This document shows, in pieces, positions 53,182 to 61,726 of a DNA stretch of 64,000 nucleotides. Position numbers and translations under genes: made by a program. How positions within the stretch are numbered: position 1 is the stretch's first letter; each line of letters starts with the position of its first letter. The stretch lies in contig NZ_CP116257.1 of NCBI RefSeq assembly GCF_027947595.1, forward strand, positions 3,348,001 to 3,412,000. The letters are read 5' to 3'. The notes below the pieces were generated by a model that worked only from the letters and a program-made list of their open reading frames with translations, was not told the DNA's origin and did no database searches. The stretch is from Streptomyces lienomycini (lineage in GTDB: Bacteria; Actinomycetota; Actinomycetes; Streptomycetales; Streptomycetaceae).

Positions 53182-53976
53182 ATGAACCTCGACCTCGGTG
53201 GACGTACCGCACTGGTGACGGGCTCCTCGCAGGGGATCGGCGCGGCGATCGCCGCCGGACTGGCCCGGGCCGGTGCCACCGTCGGCGTCAACGGACGCGA
53301 CGCCGGCCGCCTCGCGCAGAGCGTCGCGAAACTGCGGGCCGAGGTGCCGGACGGCGTGTTCGTGCCGGTCGCGGCGGACCTCGGCACCGAGGAGGGCGCC
53401 CGGGCCGCCGTGGACGCGCTGCCCGACGTCGACATCCTCGTGAACAACCTGGGCGTCTTCGGCGCCGCGCCCGCGCTGGAGATCAGCGACGACGAGTGGC
53501 GCCGCTACTTCGAGATCAACGTCCTGGCGGGCGTCAGGCTGACGCGCGCCTATCTCCCCCGGATGAGGGAACGCGGCTGGGGCCGGGTGCTGTACATCGC
53601 GAGTGACTCGGCCGTCGTCATCCCCGCCGAGATGATCCACTACGGGGTGTCCAAGACGGCGCTGCTCGGAGTCGGCCGCGGCTTCGCGAAGGAGGCGGCG
53701 GGCAGCGGGGTCACGGTGAACTGCGTCATCGCGGGCCCCACCCGCACCGAGGGCGTCGAGGACTTCGTGTACCAGCTGGTCGACCGCGACCTGCCCTGGG
53801 ACGAGGCGCAGCGTGTCTTCATGCGCGAGCACCGCCCGCAGTCCCTGCTCCAGCGGCTGATCGAACCGGAGGAGATCGCCAACCTGGTGGTGTACCTCGG
53901 CTCCCCCCTCGCGTCCGCCACCACCGGAGCGGCGGTGCGCGTGGACGGCGGCTACGTGGACTCGATCCTGCCGTAG
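53182..53976 (+). CDS. Classical SDR oxidoreductase
   Basis: 264-residue short-chain dehydrogenase: cofactor motif TGSSQGIGAA near 14, NNLGVFG, catalytic Ser in YIASDSAVV, YGVSKTA, and the end TGAAVRVDGGYVDSI. The extended loop RTEGVEDFVYQLVDRDLPWD before the end resembles 3-ketoacyl reductase-like SDRs acting on bulky substrates. AAGGAGCGACCTG precedes the ATG. Single gene, substrate unknown. Confidence 0.88.
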   Translation: MNLDLGGRTALVTGSSQGIGAAIAAGLARAGATVGVNGRDAGRLAQSVAKLRAEVPDGVFVPVAADLGTEEGARAAVDALPDVDILVNNLGVFGAAPALEISDDEWRRYFEINVLAGVRLTRAYLPRMRERGWGRVLYIASDSAVVIPAEMIHYGVSKTALLGVGRGFAKEAAGSGVTVNCVIAGPTRTEGVEDFVYQLVDRDLPWDEAQRVFMREHRPQSLLQRLIEPEEIANLVVYLGSPLASATTGAAVRVDGGYVDSILP

Positions 53977-54029
53977 ACCGCCCGTCGAGCGTCCGTGGAG
54001 CGCCCTCGGGTCCCGCGGCCCGCCGGGTC

Positions 54030-55100
54030 TCACCCGTCCTCCTCCGCGCGCCGCCGGTCCGTCTCGTTCCAGGCCCGGGTGTCGCGCGGCTCCACGTACG
54101 GCTCGTCGTCGGGCGGGTGGCCGCCGTCGATGACCCGCTGCCGGGCCAGCTCGGCGTCGAACTCCAGACCGAGCAGGATCGCCAGGTTCGTGACCCACAG
54201 CCACACCAGGAAGACGATGACGCCCGCCAGGGTGCCGTACGTCTTGTTGTACGAGCCGAAGTTGGCCACGTAGAAGGCGAAACCGGCGGAGGCGGCCAGC
54301 CAGATCAGCAGCGCGACCACGCTGCCGGGCGAGACCCACTTGAAGCCCTTGACCCGGGCGTTCGGGGTGGCCCAGTACAGGATCGCGATCATGAGGACGA
54401 CCAGCAGGACCAGGACCGGCCACTTGGCGATCGACCACACCGTGAGCGCGGTGTCCCCCATGCCGAGCGCGGTGCCCGCCTGCCGGGCCAGGCTCCCGGT
54501 GAACACCACGATGAGCGCGCTGACCACCGCGAGCACGAGCAGCACCACGGTCAGCGCCACGCGCAGCGGCAGCACCTTCCACACCGGGCGGCCCTCGGGC
54601 ACGTCGTAGACCGCGTTGGCGGCGCGGATGAACGCGGCCACGTACCCGGACGCCGACCAGACGGCGCCCACCAGACCGGCCACCGCCAGCACGGAGCCCA
54701 GACCCGCCTTGGCCCGCAGTTGCTCCACCGCGTTGGTGAGGACGTCGCGCGCGGATCCCGGCGCGAGCTTGCGCACGTTGTCCAGGACCTCCTGCGTGGC
54801 GGAGTCCCCGGCGATGCCGAGCAGCGAGACCAGCACCAGCATGGCCGGGAACAGCGACAGGATGCCGTAGTAGGTCAGGGCGGCGGCGCGGTCGGTCAGC
54901 TCGTCGTCCTTGAACTCGGCGACCACCCGCCGCAGCAGCGCGGACCACGAGCGCTTCGGCAACTCGGTGGGGGAGCCGGGCGCGGCGTCCTCGGTGGCGG
55001 CGTCCGGGCCGTAGTCCGCGTCCGCAGCCTCCTTCGCCCTCTCGTCGGCCGGTTCGTCCTTCGTGTGCTTCCCGCGACGGGGAAGGTGGGGTCGGGCCAT
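54030..55100 (-). CDS. YihY/BrkB-family membrane protein
   Basis: 356 residues. A disordered acidic N-terminus of about 60 residues is followed by the YihY/BrkB core with six or more membrane helices. Signatures: DRAAALTYYGILSLFPAMLV, WSASGYVAAFIRAANAVYDV, and the late FASYNKTYG-like region (NFGSYNKTYGTLAGVIVFLV). Once annotated as ribonuclease BN, these are now regarded as membrane proteins of unclear function. ATG with AGGGGC close upstream. Tail-to-tail with the SDR gene. Confidence 0.9.
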   Translation of the reverse strand: MARPHLPRRGKHTKDEPADERAKEAADADYGPDAATEDAAPGSPTELPKRSWSALLRRVVAEFKDDELTDRAAALTYYGILSLFPAMLVLVSLLGIAGDSATQEVLDNVRKLAPGSARDVLTNAVEQLRAKAGLGSVLAVAGLVGAVWSASGYVAAFIRAANAVYDVPEGRPVWKVLPLRVALTVVLLVLAVVSALIVVFTGSLARQAGTALGMGDTALTVWSIAKWPVLVLLVVLMIAILYWATPNARVKGFKWVSPGSVVALLIWLAASAGFAFYVANFGSYNKTYGTLAGVIVFLVWLWVTNLAILLGLEFDAELARQRVIDGGHPPDDEPYVEPRDTRAWNETDRRRAEEDG

Positions 55101-55298
55101 GCCCCTGCGGGTTGCCCGTCCCGGCGTAGGCACGCCCGCCGAATCCCGCGCCGACGGTCGCCGACGGTGAAACGCCGCAGTATGCCGCAGCGGGGGCACG
55201 TTCCTCTGGAAAATGCCAAAGCGCTCACCGGACGCGTGCACCTTCCGTAGTGTCGTCGTCACGTTCGCGGTACAGCCGTGCAGGGGAGGGGATCCGGC

Positions 55299-55706
55299 GT
55301 GCCCGGAATCGACGAGAGTCTGCTGGAAGCCATGCGACTGCCCGGTGCTCGGGGCGCTTCGCTGGTCGACTGGATCAGCGGGCTCGCACTGGGCGCCGTC
55401 GGCGAGGCGCCGGGCGGCGACTGGGAGGCGACGGCCGCCGAGACGGCGGAGCTCGGCCGGCACGTCGCGGAGAGCGGCTCCCTCGCCGCGGAGGGCACCG
55501 CGGGCCCCACCGCCGAACCCGGGAAGGAACCCCCGGTGGAGGACCTGATCGCCACCACCGGCGACGCCTACCACCTGCTCAGGTTCGTCAGCACCCCCTT
55601 CGACAGCACCGTCTTCCTGCACCTGTGGCTGGACCGCAACGAGGGGAACCTCGCCCTGGCCCGGATCCGGCTGGCCGAGATGGCCGATCGCCTGGTGCTC
55701 GGATGA
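55299..55706 (+). CDS. Roadblock-like protein, first of a four-gene cluster
   Basis: 135 residues. LVDWISGLALGAVG and VEDLIATTGDAYHLLRFVST with FLHLWLDRNEGNLALARIRL match segment by segment the roadblock-like protein encoded at 57109 (LVDYTSGMSLGTLG, IEDILITLSTQYHMIRLL, FLYLVLDANRANLAMARHQL), so the two are paralogues. A Gly/Pro-rich insertion lies in the middle. Roadblock/LC7 proteins regulate small GTPases or act as dimeric scaffolds. GTG with GGGGAGGGG upstream is preferred to the GTG 21 bases earlier. Its stop overlaps the next start (ATGA). Confidence 0.78.
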   Translation: MPGIDESLLEAMRLPGARGASLVDWISGLALGAVGEAPGGDWEATAAETAELGRHVAESGSLAAEGTAGPTAEPGKEPPVEDLIATTGDAYHLLRFVSTPFDSTVFLHLWLDRNEGNLALARIRLAEMADRLVLG

Positions 55707-56488
55707 CCCGGGTGACGACCACCTGGACCACGCACGAGACGACGTCCGACGCCCTCGGCGCGCTCGCCGCCGAAGGAGCGACCGGCGCACTCTCGGGTGA
55801 GCGGGGCATCGTCTACCTGTCGGCGGGCCGTGTCGTGCACGTGGAGTCGGCCTTCACCCCCGACCTCGGCGCGCTGCTCACCCGCAGCGGTGCCGTCCCC
55901 CCGGACGGCTGGTGGGACGCGGTCGACCGGGCAGGGACACAGCACCGGGTCGGCCACCGGCTCGTGGACAGCGGACGGCTCGCCGCCGGCGCGCTGGAGG
56001 TCTGCCACCTGGGCGCCCTGTTCGACGCCGCCTACTTCGTCCTCGCCCACGACACGCGCGCGCAGCGCTTCCGGCCCGGCGCGGTGCACTGGCTCGGCGC
56101 GGTCCGGTCCGTGCCGGTGGACACCGTCGTACGCGAGTCCGGACGCCGACGCGCCCTGCTGGACCGCATCTGGCCCGACCCCGCCATCGACACCGCCCCC
56201 CTGGCCCGGGTGCCGGGCACCGACACCGCCGACCTGCCCGCGCGGCGCGGCCGCACCCTGACGCAGGTCGACGGAGTCCGCACCGCCGCGGAGATCGCCT
56301 CGGCTCTCGCCTGCCGCACCTACCACACCCTCGTGGAACTGCGCCGCCTCGCCGCCCACGGCCTCGTCCGTGCCGCGCCGCCCGCCGCCCCGTCCCTCCC
56401 ATCGGGCCCGGACGCGCGCGCGGTCGTGTGGGACGACCCCGACACGGCCCTGCTGCGACGGCTTCGAGACGCCTTGGAGGCCCTGTGA
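55703..56488 (+). CDS. DUF4388-like protein of the roadblock cluster
   Basis: 261 residues. The N-terminal third resembles DUF4388/PatA-type domains: LGALAAEGATGALSGERGIV, YLSAGRVVHVESAFTPDLG, LVDSGRLAAGALEVCHLGAL. These domains are found with chemotaxis-like and gliding systems in other bacteria. The C-terminal half contains a winged-helix-like stretch (TLTQVDGVRTAAEIASALAC, RTYHTLVELRRLAAHGLV). It may bind DNA or serve as an adaptor; no enzymatic motif is present. Translationally coupled to the gene before it. Confidence 0.68.
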   Translation: MTRVTTTWTTHETTSDALGALAAEGATGALSGERGIVYLSAGRVVHVESAFTPDLGALLTRSGAVPPDGWWDAVDRAGTQHRVGHRLVDSGRLAAGALEVCHLGALFDAAYFVLAHDTRAQRFRPGAVHWLGAVRSVPVDTVVRESGRRRALLDRIWPDPAIDTAPLARVPGTDTADLPARRGRTLTQVDGVRTAAEIASALACRTYHTLVELRRLAAHGLVRAAPPAAPSLPSGPDARAVVWDDPDTALLRRLRDALEAL

Positions 56489-56526
56489 TCCGCGCGCGCC
56501 GCCGGCGTGACGAAAGGAGACTGCTG

Positions 56527-57051
56527 ATGGCCGTCGAGAGCGACGTCCTGGACGAACTGCACCGCATGCGCAACCGCGTGCCCCAGCTGACCGGGTCGCT
56601 CGCGGCCACCGTGGACGGGCTCGTGCTGGCCCACGACGCGCCGGGCACCGAACCCGAGGGCCTCGCCGCGCTCACCGCGGCCGCCCTCGGCGTCGCGCAC
56701 CGCATGGCGGAGGCCACCGCGCGCGGCGGATTCCGCGAACTGCTGCTGCGCGGGACCGACGGCTACGTCGCCACGTACGCCGCCGGCCCGGCCGCCGTGC
56801 TCACCCTGCTCGCCGACGGGCGGGTCAACGTGGGCCGGCTGCACCTGGAGGGCCGGCGCAGCGGCGCGCGGATCGGCGAACTGGTCGCGGCCCAACTGGG
56901 GCCGGAACGCGGGCCCGTCCCGGCCGCCGACCAGCCCGCGACGCACCCCGCGGACACGGCCCGCGCCATCGGAACCCTGCCGGTGCGCACTCCGCAGCGG
57001 CCCGCACACCAACCCGCCCCCCAGGCCGGCGGCCACCACCGGCCGATCTGA
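56527..57051 (+). CDS. Roadblock/LC7-like protein
   Basis: 174 residues. Residues 1-115 fit a roadblock/LC7 domain: RVPQLTGSLAATVDGLVLAH, ALTAAALGVAHRMAEATARG, ELLLRGTDGYVATYAAGPAA, VLTLLADGRVNVGRLHLEGR. A Pro/His-rich disordered tail follows. AAAGGAG lies 7 bases before ATG. The stop codon lies in a duplicated 15-bp unit. Probably forms dimers with the neighbouring roadblock proteins; no GTPase partner is encoded nearby. Confidence 0.82.
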   Translation: MAVESDVLDELHRMRNRVPQLTGSLAATVDGLVLAHDAPGTEPEGLAALTAAALGVAHRMAEATARGGFRELLLRGTDGYVATYAAGPAAVLTLLADGRVNVGRLHLEGRRSGARIGELVAAQLGPERGPVPAADQPATHPADTARAIGTLPVRTPQRPAHQPAPQAGGHHRPI

Positions 57052-57070
57052 CAAACGGCCGATCTGACAA
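57040..57070 (+). repeat. 15-bp direct duplication spanning a stop codon
   Basis: CGGCCGATCTGACAA occurs at 57040-57054 and again at 57056-57070, one base apart. The first copy includes the stop codon of the roadblock gene, so the second has no effect on the protein. Confidence 0.85.
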
Positions 57071-57108
57071 CCGATCGCGTACTGATCACGTCCGGAAAGG
57101 AACCCACC

Positions 57109-57483
57109 ATGGCCAACCTGGAGACCTCGCTCAAGGAATGCCTCAGCTCCATCGACGGAGCGACCGCCGTCGCGCTGGTCGACTACACCAGCGGGATGTC
57201 GCTCGGCACCCTGGGCGGCGGCAAGGACTTCAACCTGGAGATCGCCGCGGCAGGCAACACCGACGTCGTGCGGTCCAAACTGCGCACGATGGAGCACCTC
57301 GGTCTGAAGGACGAGATCGAGGACATCCTGATCACCCTGAGCACCCAGTACCACATGATCCGTCTGCTCAAGGGCCGCGGCGGCAACGGGCTCTTCCTCT
57401 ACCTGGTGCTCGACGCCAACCGCGCCAACCTGGCGATGGCCCGCCACCAGTTGCGCCGGGTCGAGAACGAACTGGAGGTCTGA
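57109..57483 (+). CDS. Roadblock-like protein, last of the cluster
   Basis: 124 residues, compact and without tails: ECLSSIDGATAVALVDYTSG, LEIAAAGNTDVVRSKLRTME, IEDILITLSTQYHMIRLLKG, FLYLVLDANRANLAMARHQL. This is the roadblock fold pattern, and it is a paralogue of the protein encoded at 55299. GGAAAGGAACCCACC precedes the ATG. It follows the other roadblock gene by 57 bp and probably shares its transcript. Confidence 0.82.
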   Translation: MANLETSLKECLSSIDGATAVALVDYTSGMSLGTLGGGKDFNLEIAAAGNTDVVRSKLRTMEHLGLKDEIEDILITLSTQYHMIRLLKGRGGNGLFLYLVLDANRANLAMARHQLRRVENELEV

Positions 57484-57585
57484 CCCCGGCCGCGCCCACC
57501 CGTCGCGGGCCCGGTGGGACGTCCTCCCGCCGGGCCCCGGTCGCCGCCCGACGCGACTGTCGGTGGCGGGCGGTACGGTCGCCGT

Positions 57586-57993
57586 ATGCATGCGACTGGA
57601 ACGTTCACAGTGAAGGACTTCACCCCGGCGGACGTGGCGCCGGGCACCGTCGTGACCACCGGACTCCCGGTGGGCGTGGCGACGATGGAGAAGCGGTTCG
57701 AGGGGGCGGTCGCGGGCCGCTCGGCGACCGTGTTCACCGCCGCCTACGACCAGGAGACCGGCGTCGGCACCTACCTGGCCATGGAGTCCTTCGAAGGGGC
57801 CCTGGACGGCCGCGAAGGCGCGTTCAACTTCGTGCACTCGGCGACGACGACCGGCGCCGACCGCACGGCCGAGTTCTTCACCCTGGTACCGGCCAGCGGC
57901 ACCGGCGCCCTGGCCGGCATCACCGGCTCCGGCGGCCTCGCGGTCGACTCCGACGGCACGCACCGGATCTGGTTCGAGTACGAACTCGGCTGA
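57586..57993 (+). CDS. DUF3224-family protein
   Basis: 135-residue single-domain protein of the DUF3224 type, a beta-barrel related to allene oxide cyclase-like proteins. Characteristic stretches: HATGTFTVKDFTPADV, EKRFEGAVAGRSATVFTAAYD, YLAMESFEGALDGREGAFNF, GTGALAGITGSGGLAVDSDG. Function unknown; members often look like small ligand-binding proteins. Start at the ATG just before HATGTF. A strong bidirectional terminator follows. Confidence 0.87.
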   Translation: MHATGTFTVKDFTPADVAPGTVVTTGLPVGVATMEKRFEGAVAGRSATVFTAAYDQETGVGTYLAMESFEGALDGREGAFNFVHSATTTGADRTAEFFTLVPASGTGALAGITGSGGLAVDSDGTHRIWFEYELG

Positions 57994-58012
57994 GCCCCGC
58001 CAGCGACGGGGC

Positions 58013-58055
58013 CGACCGGCACCGGCGCCCTCGACGAGGCCGCCGGTGCCGGTCG
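58013..58055. terminator. Bidirectional terminator hairpin
   Basis: CGACCGGCACCGGCG (58013-58027) and CGCCGGTGCCGGTCG (58041-58055) form a perfect 15-bp stem with a 13-nt loop between the convergent DUF3224 and reductase genes. Confidence 0.82.
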
Positions 58056-58062
58056 CCGCGGC

Positions 58063-59427
58063 TCAGGCGCCGCTCTCCCGGAGCATGTCCTCGCGCTCGA
58101 CGTACTTCACGCGCTCACGCCCGTGCGGCTCGCCCTGCGCCTTCTCCGCGGCGTCGAGCTTGTACCAGCCGTCCCAGGTGGTGAAGCGGACGTTCCGCTC
58201 GGCGAGGAAGGCGTCCACCGCCTCCGGGGCGGGCGAGGCGGGCGTCTGGAGACGGTCGTTCGCGTAGTCGTCCAGCAGGTTGGACACCGTCTCGTTGGCG
58301 TCGCCCTTGGTGTGGCCGATCAGGCCGACCGGACCGCGCCGGATCCAGCCCGTCACGTACGTCGACCGCAGGTGCTCGCCGGACTCCTGGACGACCCGGC
58401 CGCCCGCGTCCGGGACCGTGCCCGAGTCGATGTCCCAGGGCAGCTTGGGCAGCTGGTCGGACAGGTAGCCGACGGCCCGGTAGACCGCCTGGACGTCCCA
58501 GTCCTTGAACGTGCCGGTGCCCTTGACGTTGCCCGTGCCGTCCAGCTCCGTGCGCTCGGTGCGCAGGCCGACCACCCTGCCGTCCTCGCCGAGGATCTCC
58601 GAGGGCGACTCGAAGAAGTGCAGGAACAGCTTGTGCGGACGGTCGCCGACGTCGCGGATCGCCCAGTTCTCCAGGGTCTTGGCGACCATGTCGGCCTGCT
58701 TGTTGCCGCGCCGGGTGGCGATCGAACCCTCGTCGTAGTCGATGTCCTCGGGGTCGACGATCACCTCGATGTTGGGGGAGTGGTCCAGCTCCCGCAGCTC
58801 CATCGGGCTGAACTTCGCCTGCGCCGGGCCGCGACGGCCGAAGACGTGGACCTCCAGCGCCTTGTTGGCCTTCAGGCCCTCGTACACGTTCGGCGGGATC
58901 TCGGTGGGCAGCAGCTCGTCCGCGGTCTTGGCGAGGACGCGGGCGATGTCCAGGGCGACGTTGCCGACACCGAGGACGGCGACCTTCTCCGCCTCCAGCG
59001 GCCAGGTGCGCGGGAAGTCGGGGTGCCCGTCGTACCAGGCGACGAAGTCGGCGGCGCCGTACGAGCCGTCGAGATCGATGCCGGGGACCGACATGGCACG
59101 GTCCGCCGTGGCGCCGGTGGCGAAGATCACACCGTCGTAGAAGGCGCGCAGGTCGTCCAGGCTGATGTCGCTCGGGTAGTTCACATTGCCGAAGAGACGG
59201 ATCTGCGGCTTGTCGAGCACCTGGTGCAGGGCCGTGATGATGCCCTTGATCCGAGGGTGGTCGGGCGCGACACCGTAGCGGATGAGTCCGAACGGGGCGG
59301 GCATGCGCTCGAAGATGTCGATGGAAACACCGGGGTCGGCGGCCACTTCGGACTTGAGCAGGGCGTCAGCGGCGTAGATCCCGGCCGGGCCGGATCCGAC
59401 GATGGCTACCCGCAGAGGGCGGGGCAT
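58063..59427 (-). CDS. fprA: Ferredoxin-NADP reductase, FprA type
   Basis: 454-residue FAD enzyme of the adrenodoxin-reductase-like group, which passes electrons from NADPH to ferredoxin. FAD motif GSGPAG at 11-16, the NADP-binding GVGNVALDIARVLAK, RRGPAQAKFSPMELREL, and the family-typical end GWIRRGPVGLIGHTKGDA. The length equals that of mycobacterial FprA. An iron-box-like sequence 47 bp upstream suggests induction by iron limitation through a DtxR/DmdR-type repressor. No ferredoxin or P450 gene is adjacent. Confidence 0.93.
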   Translation of the reverse strand: MPRPLRVAIVGSGPAGIYAADALLKSEVAADPGVSIDIFERMPAPFGLIRYGVAPDHPRIKGIITALHQVLDKPQIRLFGNVNYPSDISLDDLRAFYDGVIFATGATADRAMSVPGIDLDGSYGAADFVAWYDGHPDFPRTWPLEAEKVAVLGVGNVALDIARVLAKTADELLPTEIPPNVYEGLKANKALEVHVFGRRGPAQAKFSPMELRELDHSPNIEVIVDPEDIDYDEGSIATRRGNKQADMVAKTLENWAIRDVGDRPHKLFLHFFESPSEILGEDGRVVGLRTERTELDGTGNVKGTGTFKDWDVQAVYRAVGYLSDQLPKLPWDIDSGTVPDAGGRVVQESGEHLRSTYVTGWIRRGPVGLIGHTKGDANETVSNLLDDYANDRLQTPASPAPEAVDAFLAERNVRFTTWDGWYKLDAAEKAQGEPHGRERVKYVEREDMLRESGA

Positions 59428-59473
59428 GTTCAGGTTCCCTTCGAGCGGTGACAGATCGACTCTCGGGGAAGCC

Positions 59474-59492
59474 TAAGCTAAGGCAAGCCTAA
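59474..59492. promoter_or_regulatory. Iron-box-like sequence before fprA
   Basis: Read towards fprA the 19-mer is TTAGGCTTGCCTTAGCTTA. It matches the DtxR/DmdR iron-box consensus TTAGGTTAGGCTAACCTAA at 13 of 19 positions and keeps the TTAGG half-site. It sits in an A/T-richer patch where the promoter is expected. Confidence 0.6.
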
Positions 59493-59666
59493 GTCGGTAC
59501 GCGGGTCCGGTCTATGAGGTCATAAGCACATCTTATGGCATCCCATGGTTCGGGTTTGGGGCCAGGCTCGGGGTGGGCCCCGGCAGGGGTTTGAAGCCCC
59601 GGTCACGGGTGACGCAGGCGTGGGGCGCGGTGGTGCGTCCCGTGCCGCCTCACGAGGGGAGTCCGC

Positions 59667-61136
59667 GTGCAGCATCAGGACGACGGACAGGATCCCCACC
59701 GGTGGCGGGCCCTGTGGGTGACCCTGGTCGCCGGTTTCATGACCCTGCTGGACGTGACGATCGTCGCCGTGGCCCTGCCCTCCATGCAGAAGGGGCTGCA
59801 CGCCTCGCCCGCGGCCGTGCAGTGGGTCGTCTCCGGCTACGCGCTCGCGTTCGCCCTGAGCCTGGTGACCGCGGGCCGGATCGGCGACACGTTCGGCAGG
59901 CGCCGCGTCTTCCTCCTCGCCCTGGCCGCCTTCGTCCTCTTCAGCGCCGCCGCGGGAGCCGCACCCGGCATCGAACTGCTGATCGCCGCCCGGCTCGCCC
60001 AGGGCGCCGCCGCGGGCAGCATCGCACCGCAGAACTCCGCACTGATCCAACAGCTGTTCCGGGGCGCCGAACGCGGCCGTGCCTTCGGGCTCTTCGGAGC
60101 CACCGTCGGGGTCTCCAGCGCTGTGGGACCGGTCGTCGGCGGCCTGATCCTGGCCCTCGCCGGCCCCGAGGGCTGGCGGTGGATCTTCTACGTGAACGTG
60201 CCGGTCGGCGTGCTCGCACTCCTGCTCGGCTTCCGCCTGCTGCCCCGGGTGGCGCCCGGCGGCCGAGGACACCTCGACCCCGTGGGGGTGACGCTGCTGG
60301 GCGCGGGGATCCTGGCCCTGATGCTGCCCCTGGTCCTGGCCGAGGGCGGCGGCCTCACCACGATGTGGTGGCTCTTCCCGGCGGGAGCGCTCGTCCTGGC
60401 CGCCTTCGCACGGTGGGAACGCAGGGTGGCCCGCCGGGGTGGCCGGCCGCTCCTGGAACCCGGGCTGCTCACCGAGACCCGCGGCTACGCCACCGGCGCG
60501 GGCCTCGGCGCCCTGTACTTCGTCGGCTTCAGCGGAGTGTGGCTGGTCTTCGCGCTCTTCTTCCAGAACGGGCTGGGCTTCTCACCCCTCATGTCCGGGC
60601 TGGCGGTGACGCCCTTCGCCGCCGGGTCGGCCGTCGCCGCCGCCGTCGCGGGCCGACTGGTCGAACGGCTGGGCCGCCTGCTCACGGTCTGGGGTCTGGT
60701 CGCCGTGATGACCGGCCTCGGCACGACCGCGCTGCTGCTCTGGCTCGCGCCCTCCGAGCGCGCCCCCTGGCTCGCCGCCCCGGCCCTGCTGCTCGGCGGG
60801 CTCGGCAGCGGCTGCGTGATCTCCCCGAACATCACGATGACCCTCCGCGACGTCCCGGTGCGCATGGCGGGCGCCGCCGGAGGCGCCCTGCAGACCGGGC
60901 AGCGGCTGGGCGGCGCCGTGGGCACCGCCGCGCTGCCGGGACTGTTCTACCTGACGCTGAACAGCACCCACGACGACTATCACGAGGCCGTGGCCCTGTC
61001 CGTGGGCACCGGAGTCGCCGCCATGCTCTGCGCACTGGCCGTCGCGGTCCGCGACTGGCACCGCGACCGGCCCGGCGGCGACCGGCGCTGCCAGCCGGAG
61101 GCGTCCCACAGCCACACCCACGCCGGGCAGAACTGA
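59667..61136 (+). CDS. MFS drug-resistance-type exporter (DHA2, 14 helices)
   Basis: 489-residue transporter with 14 hydrophobic segments. DHA2 hallmarks: FMTLLDVTIVAVALPSMQKG, WVVSGYALAFALSLVTAGRI, GDTFGRRRVFLLALAAF (motif A) and the motif C region FGATVGVSSAVGPVVGG. The C-terminal tail is His/Ser-rich (SHSHTHAGQN). These proteins export drugs or metabolites by proton antiport. GTG start after GAGGGGAG. No TetR or other regulator is adjacent, so the substrate is unknown. 239 bp separate it from the divergent fprA. Confidence 0.92.
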   Translation: MQHQDDGQDPHRWRALWVTLVAGFMTLLDVTIVAVALPSMQKGLHASPAAVQWVVSGYALAFALSLVTAGRIGDTFGRRRVFLLALAAFVLFSAAAGAAPGIELLIAARLAQGAAAGSIAPQNSALIQQLFRGAERGRAFGLFGATVGVSSAVGPVVGGLILALAGPEGWRWIFYVNVPVGVLALLLGFRLLPRVAPGGRGHLDPVGVTLLGAGILALMLPLVLAEGGGLTTMWWLFPAGALVLAAFARWERRVARRGGRPLLEPGLLTETRGYATGAGLGALYFVGFSGVWLVFALFFQNGLGFSPLMSGLAVTPFAAGSAVAAAVAGRLVERLGRLLTVWGLVAVMTGLGTTALLLWLAPSERAPWLAAPALLLGGLGSGCVISPNITMTLRDVPVRMAGAAGGALQTGQRLGGAVGTAALPGLFYLTLNSTHDDYHEAVALSVGTGVAAMLCALAVAVRDWHRDRPGGDRRCQPEASHSHTHAGQN

Positions 61137-61168
61137 CCGGCTCCCGACGGCCGGTGCCACGGACGCGC

Positions 61169-61315
61169 TCAGCGGCGCCTGCCGAACCTGCGCAGCATCT
61201 GCTGGGCCTGCGCCCGGCGGCGCGGGTCCGACGCGGCCCGGCGCACCTGCTCGGCCGCCCGGCGGCCCTGCGGGCTGCGCGCGAACCGCTTGATCCGGTC
61301 CAGTACTCCGGCCAT
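61169..61315 (-). CDS. Small basic protein, 48 aa
   Basis: 48 residues, strongly basic and helical: MAGVLDRIKRFARSPQGRRA then an Arg-rich helix with a terminal RRFGRRR. Similar short proteins occur in many Streptomyces. An excellent GGAGGA lies five bases before ATG, which argues that it is translated. Function unknown; nucleic-acid binding is conceivable from the charge only. Confidence 0.7.
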   Translation of the reverse strand: MAGVLDRIKRFARSPQGRRAAEQVRRAASDPRRRAQAQQMLRRFGRRR

Positions 61316-61472
61316 GACGTTCCTCCGAGTCGACGACTGACCTGCCTTGCCCGTGCTCGTACCCCCGCCGCCCCCGCGACACCCCTGCCGGACGTCCGCC
61401 TGTTTGAACCCGCCGCGCCGGGCGACCCGCAGGGGCAGGACATCGCAAGCGAACGCCGAGAGGTGAGCCACT

Positions 61473-61646
61473 GTGGCCGGCAATCAGAAGTCCAGGGCCA
61501 AGACGGAGCAGGCCAAGGGAAAGGCCAAGGAAGCGGTCGGCCGGGCCGTCGGCAACGAGAGGATGACGGCCGAGGGCCGCGCCGAACAGTCCAAGGGCGA
61601 CGCCCGACAGGCCAAGGAGAAGGGCAAGGACGCGTTCCGGCACTGA
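61473..61646 (+). CDS. CsbD-family stress protein
   Basis: 57-residue protein of the CsbD type, rich in Lys, Ala, Gly and Glu: KTEQAKGKAKEAVGRAVGNE, then RMTAEGRAEQSKGDARQAKE. The repeated KGK/KEA helix pattern and the GNExMTxEGxxEQ core are the family signature. GTG start, with GAGAGGTGA six bases upstream. Members are small stress-induced proteins of unknown action, often controlled by general stress sigma factors. The short length makes it easy to miss. Confidence 0.87.
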   Translation: MAGNQKSRAKTEQAKGKAKEAVGRAVGNERMTAEGRAEQSKGDARQAKEKGKDAFRH

Positions 61647-61669
61647 CCCGGGACGCGGATCCGGCGGCA

Positions 61670-61714
61670 CACGGGCCGCGGAACCCGGCACACGGCCGGG
61701 CTCCGCGGCCCGTG
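61670..61714. terminator. Bidirectional terminator hairpin
   Basis: CACGGGCCGCGGA (61670-61682) pairs perfectly with TCCGCGGCCCGTG (61702-61714); inner bases extend the stem with one mismatch. It lies between the convergent CsbD and chitosanase genes. Confidence 0.8.
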
Positions 61715-61726
61715 GCGTGCCCGGGG

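Noticed and set aside
55299..57483. Interpretation as a Streptomyces conservon (cvnABCD)
   Set aside because: No sensor histidine kinase, DUF742 protein or small GTPase is present, all of which define a conservon.
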